Under the pieces are notes generated by a model, which worked only from the letters and a program-made list of their open reading frames with translations, had not been told where the DNA came from and searched no databases. From NCBI GenBank assembly GCA_964563165.1, contig CAZLWA010000005.1:62001-126000 (forward strand): a stretch of DNA of 64,000 nucleotides, given 5' to 3'. The translations under genes and the position numbers were made by a program. Shown here in pieces: positions 1 through 8,562 of the stretch; position 1 is the stretch's first letter, and the number at the start of each line of letters is the position of its first letter. The stretch is from CAZLWA01 sp964563165. Its GTDB lineage: Bacteria > CLD3 > SB21.

Positions 1-589
1 TCACAATTCCCGCGGTCACTGTTGAAGTCAGGCTCAGCGGTGAACCCACGGCCAACACCCATTCTCCGACCTCCAAATTATCGGAATTGCCGAATTTTGT
101 AACAGGTAAATTCTTTGCGTCGACTTTTATCAATGCCACATCAGTGAGCGGATCCGCACCGAGCAACCGGGCCTCAAGCGCGCGTTTATCAAATAATATT
201 ACCGTAATTCGCTCGGACTCTTTGACCACGTGATTATTCGTGAGTATGTATCCGTCTTCGCGAACGATGACGCCCGAGCCCAGTCCTTGTTCAGGTATAT
301 TCTTGTGAAATTTATTAAAAATACGGTCAAAACCTTCTCCCTCCGCAGCTTTCTTTACACTGGTGATGGTAACGACCGTCGGAGTAACTTCTTTGGCGAT
401 CTGTGAAAACGCTTTTCCGGTATTTTCAATATTCGCCAACCGGCTGTTATCGGACGAGATTTCGTTTTTGGAATTATTGCCCGCAAATGAAGGATTCGTC
501 ACATCCATTCTGGAGCTGACGATCAGTCCCGCAAAAATTCCGACAAGCAGAATTCCTGCAAGGATAATCAGAGGAAATTTCTTATTCAT
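1..589 (-). CDS. DegP/HtrA-type periplasmic serine protease, N-terminal part (cut by window edge)
   Basis: Reading down from the ATG at 589 gives 196 residues before the window ends. Residues 6-24 form an uncleaved-looking membrane anchor or signal segment. The trypsin-like domain follows: G105-S-G is followed by the TNNHVV motif with catalytic His120, and DPLTD carries catalytic Asp150. The catalytic Ser and any PDZ domains lie outside the window. The HtrA family degrades or refolds misfolded envelope proteins. The gene starts 50 nt after the stop of the DUF151 gene upstream on the same strand, so the two are probably co-transcribed. The family is clear from the motif spacing; which paralogue (DegP, DegQ or DegS type) cannot be decided here. 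Confidence 0.9.
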   Translation of the reverse strand, partial: MNKKFPLIILAGILLVGIFAGLIVSSRMDVTNPSFAGNNSKNEISSDNSRLANIENTGKAFSQIAKEVTPTVVTITSVKKAAEGEGFDRIFNKFHKNIPEQGLGSGVIVREDGYILTNNHVVKESERITVILFDKRALEARLLGADPLTDVALIKVDAKNLPVTKFGNSDNLEVGEWVLAVGSPLSLTSTVTAGIV

Positions 590-639
590 ACCGCCCTTGT
601 TTGTTTTACTCAATGTAAATTTTTTAAGAACAAAAAGCT

Positions 640-1257
640 CTAAATTTTTCTTGTTTTGCGAGGCACATGGTTGTCCTCATTTCGAACGCCGTATTTTTCC
701 AGAACTTTTTTATTTACAAAGATCGGGCACTGAAAACGAACCGCCAGGCCGATCGCGTCGCTCGGCCTTGCGTCCACGACAGAAATCTTATCGTCGCTGC
801 TTTGAATATAAAGCTGCGCATAAAAAGTTCTCTCTACCACCGACGTGATCTCCACCTTCAATAGCCTGGCGTCCAGTTGGTCCATCACGGATTTTAACAG
901 GTCATTGGTGAGCGGACGAGGCGATTTTTCGCCTGCGATCTCGGCCTCAATGGCCACCGCCTCATTCACTCCGATCCAGATCGGGAGAGCGATGTTTTCT
1001 TTTTCCTCAAATAGAATCACCGCCGGCATTGCCGACAGCGAATCCGTGACGACGGCAAGGACTTTCACTTCAAGCGCGCTGGCCGGATGACTTGTGAAAC
1101 CGTCCAGGCTTTTCCTGATCCAGACGCGTTTATCGAAAATGAAGGCTAACGCCACAATCAGTACAAAGAAAAGAAAGAGTTTCAGAAGACGGGTTTTATT
1201 GGGTTTCGGCTTTTCATCGGCATCGGGGGTTGTCGGTTGGTTAATATCCATCATCAT
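640..1257 (-). CDS. Membrane-anchored bifunctional nuclease family (DUF151/BFN) protein
   Basis: The 205-residue protein has a charged N-terminus, one membrane span at about residues 24-41 and a DUF151 domain from about 62 to 195. The domain shows the family core: a segment on inhibiting or displaying activity toward external substrates (LPIWIGVNEAVAIE) and the RPSDAIGLAVR motif. Plant BFN1 and some bacterial homologues have nuclease activity; most bacterial copies are uncharacterised and lack an N-terminal anchor. Three ATG codons stand in a row; an AGAGG lies directly before the first, so the third (1251) has the better ribosome-binding spacing. A leader with a terminator-like hairpin lies upstream. 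Downstream is the DegP-like gene, which suggests an envelope setting. Confidence 0.8.
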   Translation of the reverse strand: MMMDINQPTTPDADEKPKPNKTRLLKLFLFFVLIVALAFIFDKRVWIRKSLDGFTSHPASALEVKVLAVVTDSLSAMPAVILFEEKENIALPIWIGVNEAVAIEAEIAGEKSPRPLTNDLLKSVMDQLDARLLKVEITSVVERTFYAQLYIQSSDDKISVVDARPSDAIGLAVRFQCPIFVNKKVLEKYGVRNEDNHVPRKTRKI

Positions 1258-1275
1258 CCTCTATGCCTTTGGAGT

Positions 1276-1347
1276 AAAAATAAAAAACCCAGGGATGAGG
1301 GAGTACCCTGGGTCTCTATCGTAGCCAGAGGTTAGGGGGTAACCTCC
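1276..1347 (-). promoter_or_regulatory. Predicted attenuator or short terminated RNA ahead of the DUF151 gene
   Basis: Read on the minus strand, a 7-bp hairpin with a CCCCC loop (1328-1346) is followed by an 8-bp G/C-rich hairpin (arms 1306-1313 and 1287-1294) and a T-rich tract TTTTTATTTTT (1286-1276), which is the form of an intrinsic terminator. It lies only about 20 nt before the start of the DUF151 gene. The sequence CTCTGG (1330-1325), which overlaps the 3' arm of the first hairpin, can pair with CCAGGG (1311-1306) in the terminator arm, so mutually exclusive folds are possible. That is the layout of a transcription attenuator; a roughly 70-nt small RNA is the alternative. Confidence 0.55.
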
Positions 1348-1353
1348 GCAATA

Positions 1354-1382
1354 AATTTATGTACAAATCCAGGAAAATGCAA
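1354..1382 (-). promoter_or_regulatory. Predicted sigma70-type promoter for the DUF151/DegP genes
   Basis: On the minus strand TTGCAT (1382-1377) and TAAATT (1359-1354) are separated by 17 bp. The start of transcription would fall near 1347, exactly at the beginning of the first leader hairpin. This is a match by eye only. Confidence 0.45.
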
Positions 1383-1521
1383 GAAGAATTTTAGGGATTT
1401 GGAAGAAAGTTTAAAGTGTTAAGCGAAATTTCCATATTATCTGCTGAAAGCAATGGATTTTCTGCAGTTAGATTGAAATTGATAGAATCTATCATTTGAT
1501 AAATTAATTAAACAGGCGATG

Positions 1522-1550
1522 TTGCAATTCAGGCCGATTTTTTGTAATCT
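1522..1550 (+). promoter_or_regulatory. Predicted promoter immediately upstream of dusB
   Basis: TTGCAA (1522-1527) and TAATCT (1545-1550) are 17 bp apart. The -10 box ends only 8 bp before the dusB ATG, and no Shine-Dalgarno sequence is present, so the transcript would be leaderless or nearly so. The rest of 1383-1521 holds AT-rich sequence in which I recognise nothing. Confidence 0.35.
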
Positions 1551-1558
1551 AACGCCGT

Positions 1559-2539
1559 ATGAAAATCGGGACCATTGAAATTGACAAACCGTTGTCGCTC
1601 GCGCCCATGGAAGATGTGACGGATATTTCCTTCCGAATTATCTGCAAGCGTCTCGGCGCGGATTTGCTGTACACCGAATTTACGAGCAGTGAAGCGCTGA
1701 TACGCGATGCTAAAAAGGCACTGAAAAAAATCGAGGTCGCCGAAGAAGAGCGGCCGGTGGCCGTACAGATTTTCGGCGGTCTGGAAACTTCCATGGAAGG
1801 TGCCGCCAAAGTCGCTGAAAACGCCGGTCCGGATTTTATTGACATCAACTGCGGCTGTTGGGTGAAGGATGTGGCGCTGCGCGGGGCCGGCGCCGGATTG
1901 CTCAAAGACCTGCCGCGATTTGAAGCGATCGTCCGATCAACCGTCAAAGGCACGAAACTCCCTGTCACCGTAAAAACGCGGCTCGGGTGGGATGCGCAGA
2001 GCATTGTCATCCTGGAAGTTGCAAAAATGGTGGAACAGGCCGGTGCGCAGGCGCTCACCGTGCATTGCCGTACGCGCGATCAGGGGCATGAAGGCGCGGC
2101 CGACTGGTCCTGGCTTGAAAAAATTAAGAACGTTGTTTCTATTCCGGTTTTTGGCAACGGCGATCTGAAAACCCCCGAAGATATTAAACGCATGTACGAA
2201 ACCGGCTGCGACGGCGCGATGATCGGACGTGCGGCGATCCTGAATCCCTGGATATTCCGCGAGGTCAGGCACTTTCTTGCCACGGGCGAAGCGCTTGCTC
2301 CGCCGAGTTTCGCAGAACGCCTTCAAGTGTGCAGGGATCATCTGATGCTCTCGGTTCAATATAAAGGCGAGCGCAGAGGCATCCTGGAATTCCGCAAGTA
2401 TTATTCGGGCTACTTAAAGGGCCTGCCGAATATAGCCAAGCTGCGTGCGGAGCTGATGGAATATACGGAATTGGAGCCTATCATGCAGAAGCTCAGTGAA
2501 TTTGCTGAAAATATTCTTGAGGTTGAACGGGTAGCTTAA
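1559..2539 (+). CDS. dusB: tRNA-dihydrouridine synthase (DusB family)
   Basis: The 326-residue protein is a flavin-dependent TIM-barrel enzyme that reduces uridines in tRNA D-loops. Family marks are the N-terminal LAPMEDVTD (residues 13-21), the FIDIN/GC segment with catalytic Cys100, the KTRLGW segment near 140, VHCRTRDQGHEG for FMN/RNA binding, and the FGNGD and DGAMIGRAAI phosphate-binding motifs. The length is normal. The proline that usually follows the catalytic cysteine is replaced by tryptophan, and Cys98 is an extra cysteine two residues before it. The start lacks a Shine-Dalgarno sequence. The next gene begins 41 nt downstream. Confidence 0.93.
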   Translation: MKIGTIEIDKPLSLAPMEDVTDISFRIICKRLGADLLYTEFTSSEALIRDAKKALKKIEVAEEERPVAVQIFGGLETSMEGAAKVAENAGPDFIDINCGCWVKDVALRGAGAGLLKDLPRFEAIVRSTVKGTKLPVTVKTRLGWDAQSIVILEVAKMVEQAGAQALTVHCRTRDQGHEGAADWSWLEKIKNVVSIPVFGNGDLKTPEDIKRMYETGCDGAMIGRAAILNPWIFREVRHFLATGEALAPPSFAERLQVCRDHLMLSVQYKGERRGILEFRKYYSGYLKGLPNIAKLRAELMEYTELEPIMQKLSEFAENILEVERVA

Positions 2540-2580
2540 TTCCCTTTCTTCATTCAAATCATCGATTCATATACCGAAGC

Positions 2581-3588
2581 ATGGATACCAACGGCACCGT
2601 GGTCATCAAAAATTTTGAAAGTGCGGTTCTGAAGAACAACCCGCTGGGCGATCCGGCCGTTCGAAAACTGGCGATTTACCTGCCGCCGGGCTATGCCAAC
2701 GGAAAACGATTTCCCGTGATCTATGCGCTCAGCGGTTTCATGGGGTTCGGCACCATGTTTCTTTCGCCGCAGGCCTGGGGTTATTCGCTGGACGAGCGCT
2801 GCGACAAATTGATATCCGAAAACAAAATGAAAGAATGTATCGTGGTGATGCCTGATTGCTTTACCAGGTGGGGCGGGTCGCAATACATGAATTCAACGGC
2901 TCTGGGCAATTATGAAGACTACGTGATCAAAGAAATAATTCCGTTCGTCGATACCGGCTATCGAACGCTGGCCAAAGCGGAACACCGCGCGGTGCTTGGA
3001 AAGTCGAGCGGCGGCTATGGCGCGCTTATGCTTGCCGTCAAGTACCCGGATATTTTCTCCGTGTTTTTTTCCAGTTCGGGCGATATGTATTTCGAATACA
3101 CCTATAAACCGGACTTTCCGAAATGTTATAACGCCATCGACCGGGCCGGAGGGCTGGAAAAATTCTTTGACAATTTTTTTTCCGCTCCGAAAAAATCCGC
3201 CGACCAGATCACGGCGATCAACCTCATTGCGATGGCGGCCGCGTATTCACCGAATCGCTCGGTGAGGCCGTACGGCTTCGATCTGCCGTTTGATCTGACG
3301 ACGGGCGAAATGCGGGAGGAAATTTGGAAGCAATGGCTCGAATTAGATCCGGTATATGCTATTGACAAGCAAATGGTTCAAGACAATTTGAGAAAATTAA
3401 AAGGACTTTTTCTGGAATGCGGTTCGCGTGATGAATTTCATCTGCACATCGGCGCAAGGATTTTTGCAGGAAAACTGAAAGCGCTTGATATTGATTATTG
3501 GTATGAGGAATTTGACGACGGCCACATGGGAACAAGTTACCGTTACGATGTGTCCCTGGCAAAAGTGAGCCGTGCCATTGCGGAATAA
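2581..3588 (+). CDS. Putative esterase (alpha/beta hydrolase, esterase D-like family)
   Basis: The 335-residue protein matches the putative-esterase family (PF00756 type), which includes S-formylglutathione hydrolase, mycolyltransferases and enterochelin esterases. The strand KRFPVIYALSGFMG (residues 42-55) forms the oxyanion-hole region, GKSSGG contains the nucleophile Ser142 in a G-x-S-x-G elbow, and DDGHMG supplies His315. The acid is probably the Asp in GSRDEF near residue 280. There is no signal peptide, so it should be cytoplasmic. The substrate is unknown. It lies between dusB and the TPR gene on the same strand with gaps of 41 and 19 nt. Confidence 0.82.
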   Translation: MDTNGTVVIKNFESAVLKNNPLGDPAVRKLAIYLPPGYANGKRFPVIYALSGFMGFGTMFLSPQAWGYSLDERCDKLISENKMKECIVVMPDCFTRWGGSQYMNSTALGNYEDYVIKEIIPFVDTGYRTLAKAEHRAVLGKSSGGYGALMLAVKYPDIFSVFFSSSGDMYFEYTYKPDFPKCYNAIDRAGGLEKFFDNFFSAPKKSADQITAINLIAMAAAYSPNRSVRPYGFDLPFDLTTGEMREEIWKQWLELDPVYAIDKQMVQDNLRKLKGLFLECGSRDEFHLHIGARIFAGKLKALDIDYWYEEFDDGHMGTSYRYDVSLAKVSRAIAE

Positions 3589-3607
3589 TATTTAACCCTG
3601 GAGAAAC

Positions 3608-5419
3608 GTGAAGAAAAATATTTTATTCGTTTTGATGTTGGGCCCCGTGTTTCACGCGGTCACGGCGCAAACTAAAGACAGCGCGGCCGTCTATGTTTCC
3701 ATGGGCGCGGCCCAGGCGGCGTCAAAAAATTATGACCAGGCAATTGAGTTTTATTTTCAGGCGTTGAAATTTGATCCGGCTGTCAAAGGCGTGTACCGTG
3801 CGATCGGCGATATTTATTACACCAACAAAAATGACATCCCATCGGCAAAGGGTTTTTATGAAAAAGAATTGGAAATCAATCCGAATGACGCCGAGAGCTG
3901 GCTTCAGTTAGGCTATGGCTATTACGTCAACAGGGATTTTGACCTGGCGGTCACTAACGCTAAAAAGGCGCTGGCTGTCTGGAAATATCCCAACGCAAGC
4001 CTGCCGGCGGCAAGTTCGGCGCTGAACCTGATCGGCAACGTGTACGTCGCAACGAAGGATACGGCGAACGCAAAGCAATCGTTCATGCAAGCCGTGAAAC
4101 TGAATCGCAGGGAGATCCCCGCACGAAAAAATCTGGCACGTCTCGATGAGATCGAAGGCAAATATAATGACGCGAAAAATCTATATCTTGAGGTGATCGG
4201 GCTGGACCCCGGCGACGCCCAGGCCCGCCTGTCGCTGGCCAACATTTATTTTTATCAGGACGCCGTAATACCCGCGGCCCTCGAATATGTCACGGCGCTG
4301 CTGCTCAAGCCTGAGTTGGAAAATGCGAAAGAAAATCCGATCCAGATTTTTCAATTCATTTCCAAAAACAAAAGGGAAACGCTGCGCGTTCAAGCTCTCG
4401 TGGATTCGCTGAGCGATACTCTTGTGGAAGGCGATCTGAAGCCTCCGCAGGCGTTTACCTACCGCGCCGCCATAGGCTACGCGTCGCTTTATTATTTGAA
4501 TAATCCTTCAGCGGCCATTAATCAATACCAAATCGCGCTGAAGATCAAACCCGAGACCGAACGGATTAATTTTTATTTGGGCGAAGCCTATTTCCAGCTG
4601 AATAAACTGCCGGAGGCATACGAATATTATTCAAAATATTCTCTGCATGTTGCGGACAGCTACAATTACGCCAAATGTTTTCTCATGATGGGAAAGATCC
4701 TGATCAAAGAAAAGAAATTTGAAGGCGCGCAGTTGCAAATTATTAAGAGTCTGAAAATTTATCCTAATGCCGAATCGTATTTTTATTACGCTTTGGCTTT
4801 GCGCGGCGCCTACCAAACGGACGAGGCGGTTGCCGCGTTTGAGAAAGCGGTGAAGATCTTCCCCCAATATACCGACGCGTATGTGGAACTCGGCCGAACG
4901 CATTTGACGGCGAAAAAATATGACAAAGCACTGGTCGACCTTCAGAAGGCCATTGCATTGGACAGTAATAATTATCCCGCGCATCAATTGCTGGCGCAGT
5001 GGTATTCGGCTTTGGAGCGATTGGATGAAGCGGAATCGGAGATCGCGCACGCGCTGGCGCTGATGAAGAAGTCCGGGATCGTGGATGCGGCTGCTTTTGG
5101 ACAGTACGGGGAAATTCTCCTGCAGCAAAAAAAATACGGGGATGCTAAGTCGCAGTTTGAAAATCAATATCAGCTGGATTCCACGTCGGCTCTGGCGTGT
5201 TACAAACTGGCTTCGCTTTATGCCGTCGAACAAAATGCGGAATCGTCCGTGCGCTGGATCGAAAAAGCTTTCCAGAAAAAATTTACCGCTTTCACCGCGC
5301 TGGAAAAGAACAAATTATTCAATTCTGTTCGCATGCTGGCCTCGTTTAAAACGCTGGTGGAGCGTTATCAAAAGGAATTTCAGGAGGAATTGATGAAGCG
5401 CGTGAAGCAGAACAAATAG
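3608..5419 (+). CDS. Exported tetratricopeptide-repeat protein
   Basis: The 603-residue protein starts at a GTG preceded by GGAG at 3600-3603. Residues 1-20 form a signal peptide ending in VTAQ. The rest is almost entirely TPR helix pairs, recognisable by repeated patterns such as AWLQLGYGYY, YPNAESYFYYALALRG, TDAYVELGRTHL and DNYPAHQLLAQWY; I estimate 12-14 repeats. TPR arrays hold protein complexes together; no enzymatic domain is visible. It lies 19 nt after the esterase and 45 nt before mazG, so these genes may form an operon. The function cannot be stated beyond a periplasmic or surface scaffold. Confidence 0.85.
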   Translation: MKKNILFVLMLGPVFHAVTAQTKDSAAVYVSMGAAQAASKNYDQAIEFYFQALKFDPAVKGVYRAIGDIYYTNKNDIPSAKGFYEKELEINPNDAESWLQLGYGYYVNRDFDLAVTNAKKALAVWKYPNASLPAASSALNLIGNVYVATKDTANAKQSFMQAVKLNRREIPARKNLARLDEIEGKYNDAKNLYLEVIGLDPGDAQARLSLANIYFYQDAVIPAALEYVTALLLKPELENAKENPIQIFQFISKNKRETLRVQALVDSLSDTLVEGDLKPPQAFTYRAAIGYASLYYLNNPSAAINQYQIALKIKPETERINFYLGEAYFQLNKLPEAYEYYSKYSLHVADSYNYAKCFLMMGKILIKEKKFEGAQLQIIKSLKIYPNAESYFYYALALRGAYQTDEAVAAFEKAVKIFPQYTDAYVELGRTHLTAKKYDKALVDLQKAIALDSNNYPAHQLLAQWYSALERLDEAESEIAHALALMKKSGIVDAAAFGQYGEILLQQKKYGDAKSQFENQYQLDSTSALACYKLASLYAVEQNAESSVRWIEKAFQKKFTAFTALEKNKLFNSVRMLASFKTLVERYQKEFQEELMKRVKQNK

Positions 5420-5464
5420 CCATTTTCTTCAGAGGTGTGCCTCTGATCAAACCGGAGAAGACTC

Positions 5465-6295
5465 GTGTTGCAGACCGAAGCCGTTGGAACTGAAAAAATA
5501 GCCGTGGAGGACGATGCGTCGAGCGCCGAAGTTCGAGATCTTTTCGGCCGCCTGTACAACATCATGCGTGAGCTGCGTTCCCGTTGCCCGTGGGACAGGG
5601 AACAAACGCATGATTCGCTCCGGCAATATTTGCTGGAAGAAACGTATGAGGTTTTGGAAACGCTGGATGAAAAACAGTACCTGGAATTGCAAAAAGAAAT
5701 GGGCGATCTGATGCTGCAAATCCTTTTTCATTCGCGCATCGCTTCCGAGAATAAAATTTTCGATATCGCGGATGTATTGCGGGGCATCAACGACAAGCTC
5801 GTTCGCCGTCATCCCCACGTTTTTGGCGAGGTGATCGCGGAAAATGCCGAACAAGTTTTGAAAAACTGGGAGCAAATCAAACTAGCGGAAGCCGGCCGTC
5901 AATCCGTTTTGGACGGCGTGCCCAAATCCATGGCGGCGCTGGCACGCGCTTACCGGATTCAGGAAAAAGCTTCCCGTGTAGGATTTGACTGGGGCCGCGT
6001 GGAGGACGTGTGGAAAAAAGTTCATGAGGAAATAGCCGAGCTGCACGAAGCCATCAAGGAAAATGACACCGCCAAACAAGAGGACGAATTAGGCGATATA
6101 TTTTTTTCCATGGTCAATGTGTCGCGGTTCATGGGAGTGAATCCTGAGGACGCTCTGCGCGGAACGATTGAAAAGTTCATTCGGCGGTTTAACTACGTCG
6201 AAAGAAAATTTTCCGAAATGAATCGAAATATGAAGGATTCGACGCTGGAAGAAATGGATACCTACTGGGACGAAGCCAAGAAGATGAAATTATGA
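5465..6295 (+). CDS. mazG: Nucleoside triphosphate pyrophosphohydrolase MazG
   Basis: The 276-residue protein is the two-domain MazG type that hydrolyses NTPs and dNTPs to monophosphates and pyrophosphate, cleansing the pool or lowering ppGpp. The first domain has the typical CPWDREQTH stretch (41-49), the E58-E-x-x-E62 helix and D81 in EMGDLM that bind magnesium. The second domain repeats the pattern with EEIAELHEA and EDELGDIFF. The start is GTG at 5465 with GGAGAAG upstream; the TTG that follows is an alternative. The gene ends 22 nt before the peptidase gene. Confidence 0.93.
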   Translation: MLQTEAVGTEKIAVEDDASSAEVRDLFGRLYNIMRELRSRCPWDREQTHDSLRQYLLEETYEVLETLDEKQYLELQKEMGDLMLQILFHSRIASENKIFDIADVLRGINDKLVRRHPHVFGEVIAENAEQVLKNWEQIKLAEAGRQSVLDGVPKSMAALARAYRIQEKASRVGFDWGRVEDVWKKVHEEIAELHEAIKENDTAKQEDELGDIFFSMVNVSRFMGVNPEDALRGTIEKFIRRFNYVERKFSEMNRNMKDSTLEEMDTYWDEAKKMKL

Positions 6296-6317
6296 ATTCA
6301 AATACGGAGGCGATTTC

Positions 6318-8072
6318 ATGACTCGAATTGTTCTGTTTTTTTTTATGGTAATTATTTCCTGCGGAAAACCCAAAGAACAAGATTGGTTGACCTACTACGA
6401 GAAATCCAATTTTCTTGAAACGCCCCGTTACGATGAAACCATTCGATACATCCGCCGGTTAGAAAATGCATCGCCGTGGCTCCGACTAACCTATTTCGGA
6501 ACGAGCCCCGAAGGAAGAAAGCTTCCTTTGGTCATTGTGGACAAATCCGGAAAATTTGCTCCGCTAAGTTCGAAACTTTCCAATAAATCGGTTATTCTCA
6601 TTCAGGCGGGCATTCATGCCGGTGAAATTGACGGTAAAGACGCGGGCCTGATGCTGATCCGTGATATGGTCATTTATAAAAAATATGCGGACCTGCTGGA
6701 CCGCGTGACGATTCTATTCATGCCGATTTTCAATGTTGACGGGCACGAGCGTTTCGGCCCGTATAATCGCATCAATCAAAACGGCCCGAAGGAAATGGGC
6801 TGGCGCGTAACCTCGCAAAATTTGAATCTTAATCGCGATTACATGAAAGCGGACGCGCCGGAGATGCGCGATTGGCTCAAAGTTTTTTCCGAATGGATCC
6901 CGGATTTTTTTATTGATTGTCACGTCACCGATGGCGCCGATCACCGGTACGTCGTTACCTACAACATTGATGAAACGCAAAATGTCGTTGAGCCCGTTCG
7001 CACGTGGACGACGCGCGTCTGTATGCCGTTCTTGAAACAGGCCATGTTGAAGAGCGGTTTTCCGTTGTCGCCTTACGTCGAACTGGTTGATGAGAAAGAT
7101 ATGACGAAAGGAATAATCAGAGGGATCGGTACGCCGCGCTATTCGACGGGATACGTGGCTCTGCGCAATCGCCCGGCCTTATTGATCGAAACACACATGT
7201 TGAAAAATTACAAAATGCGCGTGGACGGAACGTATCAAACGCTGCTGCATGCGCTGGAATTGGTGGCGCAGGAAAGCGAGTCCTTGCATAATGCCGTGAC
7301 CGCAGGCGACGAGGAAACAGAAAAATTGGCAGGAAAGAAATTACCGCTGACTTTTGAACAGGATAAGACATATGAGATGATCGATTTTCAGGGTTTCAAT
7401 TTCCGTACGGAAAAGAGCTCGATTTCCAACGACCAGTCTGTGATTTGGGAAAATGTTCCCATTGATTACAAGATTCGTTATTTCAATGCGGTGAGGGAAA
7501 CGTATGCGTGCGTTGTGCCGTTCGCATTCATTATTCCTCAGCAATGGAAGAAAGTGATTGAAATTCTGGCCCTTCACGGCATTCACATGCAGACCTTACG
7601 AAAAGAAAAGCGTCTGCGTGTGGATTCGTATTACTTTCAAAACATCCGGTGGCCCGGGCGCTCTTTCGAAGGCCGCGATACCATGGGCTTCGACCTCAGG
7701 CACGTAACGGAAGAAAAAATATTTCATGAGGGCGATTATCTTGTTAGCATGAATCAGCCGGGCAACCGCGTCATCATGCATTTGTTGGAACCCAAAGCGC
7801 CGGACTCATTTGTTCAATGGGGATTTTTCAATGCTCTTTTCGAGCAGAAAGAATTCGGCGAATCCTACAAACTTGAAATATTGGCGCAGGACATGATGCG
7901 TGCGGATTCCGCGCTGAAAAGAGAATTTGAACAAAAAGTGGCATCGGACACTGTGTTCGCCGGTAACGCATTCGCCCGGCTTAATTGGTTTTACATGCGT
8001 TCGCCGTACTGGGATCCAGAAGTCAACCACTATCCGATAGGTAAGATCATGAACGCGTCGGACTTGAATTGA
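6318..8072 (+). CDS. M14-family zinc carboxypeptidase, predicted lipoprotein
   Basis: The 584-residue protein has a short hydrophobic N-terminus ending in IISC, so Cys15 could be lipidated after signal peptidase II cleavage. The M14 fold is marked by the zinc ligands His100 and Glu103 (IHAGE), the FNVDGHERFG stretch near 138-147, the RD segment near 173 that binds the substrate carboxylate, the third zinc ligand His202 in DCHVTDG, and the general base Glu291 in LLIETHML. The C-terminal part (from about 330) is an accessory region. Such proteins remove C-terminal residues from peptides in the periplasm. An upstream GGAGG supports the start. Confidence 0.88.
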   Translation: MTRIVLFFFMVIISCGKPKEQDWLTYYEKSNFLETPRYDETIRYIRRLENASPWLRLTYFGTSPEGRKLPLVIVDKSGKFAPLSSKLSNKSVILIQAGIHAGEIDGKDAGLMLIRDMVIYKKYADLLDRVTILFMPIFNVDGHERFGPYNRINQNGPKEMGWRVTSQNLNLNRDYMKADAPEMRDWLKVFSEWIPDFFIDCHVTDGADHRYVVTYNIDETQNVVEPVRTWTTRVCMPFLKQAMLKSGFPLSPYVELVDEKDMTKGIIRGIGTPRYSTGYVALRNRPALLIETHMLKNYKMRVDGTYQTLLHALELVAQESESLHNAVTAGDEETEKLAGKKLPLTFEQDKTYEMIDFQGFNFRTEKSSISNDQSVIWENVPIDYKIRYFNAVRETYACVVPFAFIIPQQWKKVIEILALHGIHMQTLRKEKRLRVDSYYFQNIRWPGRSFEGRDTMGFDLRHVTEEKIFHEGDYLVSMNQPGNRVIMHLLEPKAPDSFVQWGFFNALFEQKEFGESYKLEILAQDMMRADSALKREFEQKVASDTVFAGNAFARLNWFYMRSPYWDPEVNHYPIGKIMNASDLN

Positions 8073-8138
8073 CCTTGCAATTTTTTTATCGGTTCGATAT
8101 ATTAAAAACATCTGAATAATCTGTCAACCATTCAAAAG

Positions 8139-8540
8139 GTGTGTGTGGACATAAAGAATTTGATCGAACGGGCGATCGAAGCGCGGGCCCATGCAGTGGC
8201 GCAGTATTCTCATTTTCAAGTCGGCGCGATTGCCGTAGTAAAATCAGGTAAAATTTTCACGGGCTGCAATATTGAAAACAGTTCCTACGGCCTGACCATG
8301 TGCGCCGAACGCGTGGCGATTTTCAAAGCGTTATCGGAGGGAGAACGGGACATTCAATACGTGGTTGTCGCGGCCGATCTCGATATTCCGTGTTATCCTT
8401 GCGGCGCGTGCCGCCAGATTATCTGGGACTTTGCGAGGGACGCAAAAATTATTTGCGCCAATCTCAAAGGCAAACATGAAATCTATGCAGCTTCTGAATT
8501 GATTCCTCACGCGTTTGGCGCTGAGAATTTAAGAAAATAG
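8139..8540 (+). CDS. cdd: Cytidine deaminase
   Basis: The 133-residue protein is the small tetrameric cytidine deaminase that turns cytidine and deoxycytidine into uridines for pyrimidine salvage. The zinc site is complete: C55-A-E57 carries the catalytic glutamate, and C88 and C91 lie in PCGACRQ. The substrate-binding CNIENSSYG motif (43-51) is intact. GTG codons at 8139 and 8145 are both possible starts; AAAAGG at 8134-8139 favours 8145, which gives 131 residues. The gap to the preceding peptidase gene is 66 bp. Confidence 0.93.
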   Translation: MCVDIKNLIERAIEARAHAVAQYSHFQVGAIAVVKSGKIFTGCNIENSSYGLTMCAERVAIFKALSEGERDIQYVVVAADLDIPCYPCGACRQIIWDFARDAKIICANLKGKHEIYAASELIPHAFGAENLRK

Positions 8541-8562
8541 CATATCGGGCGATCTGACAAAA

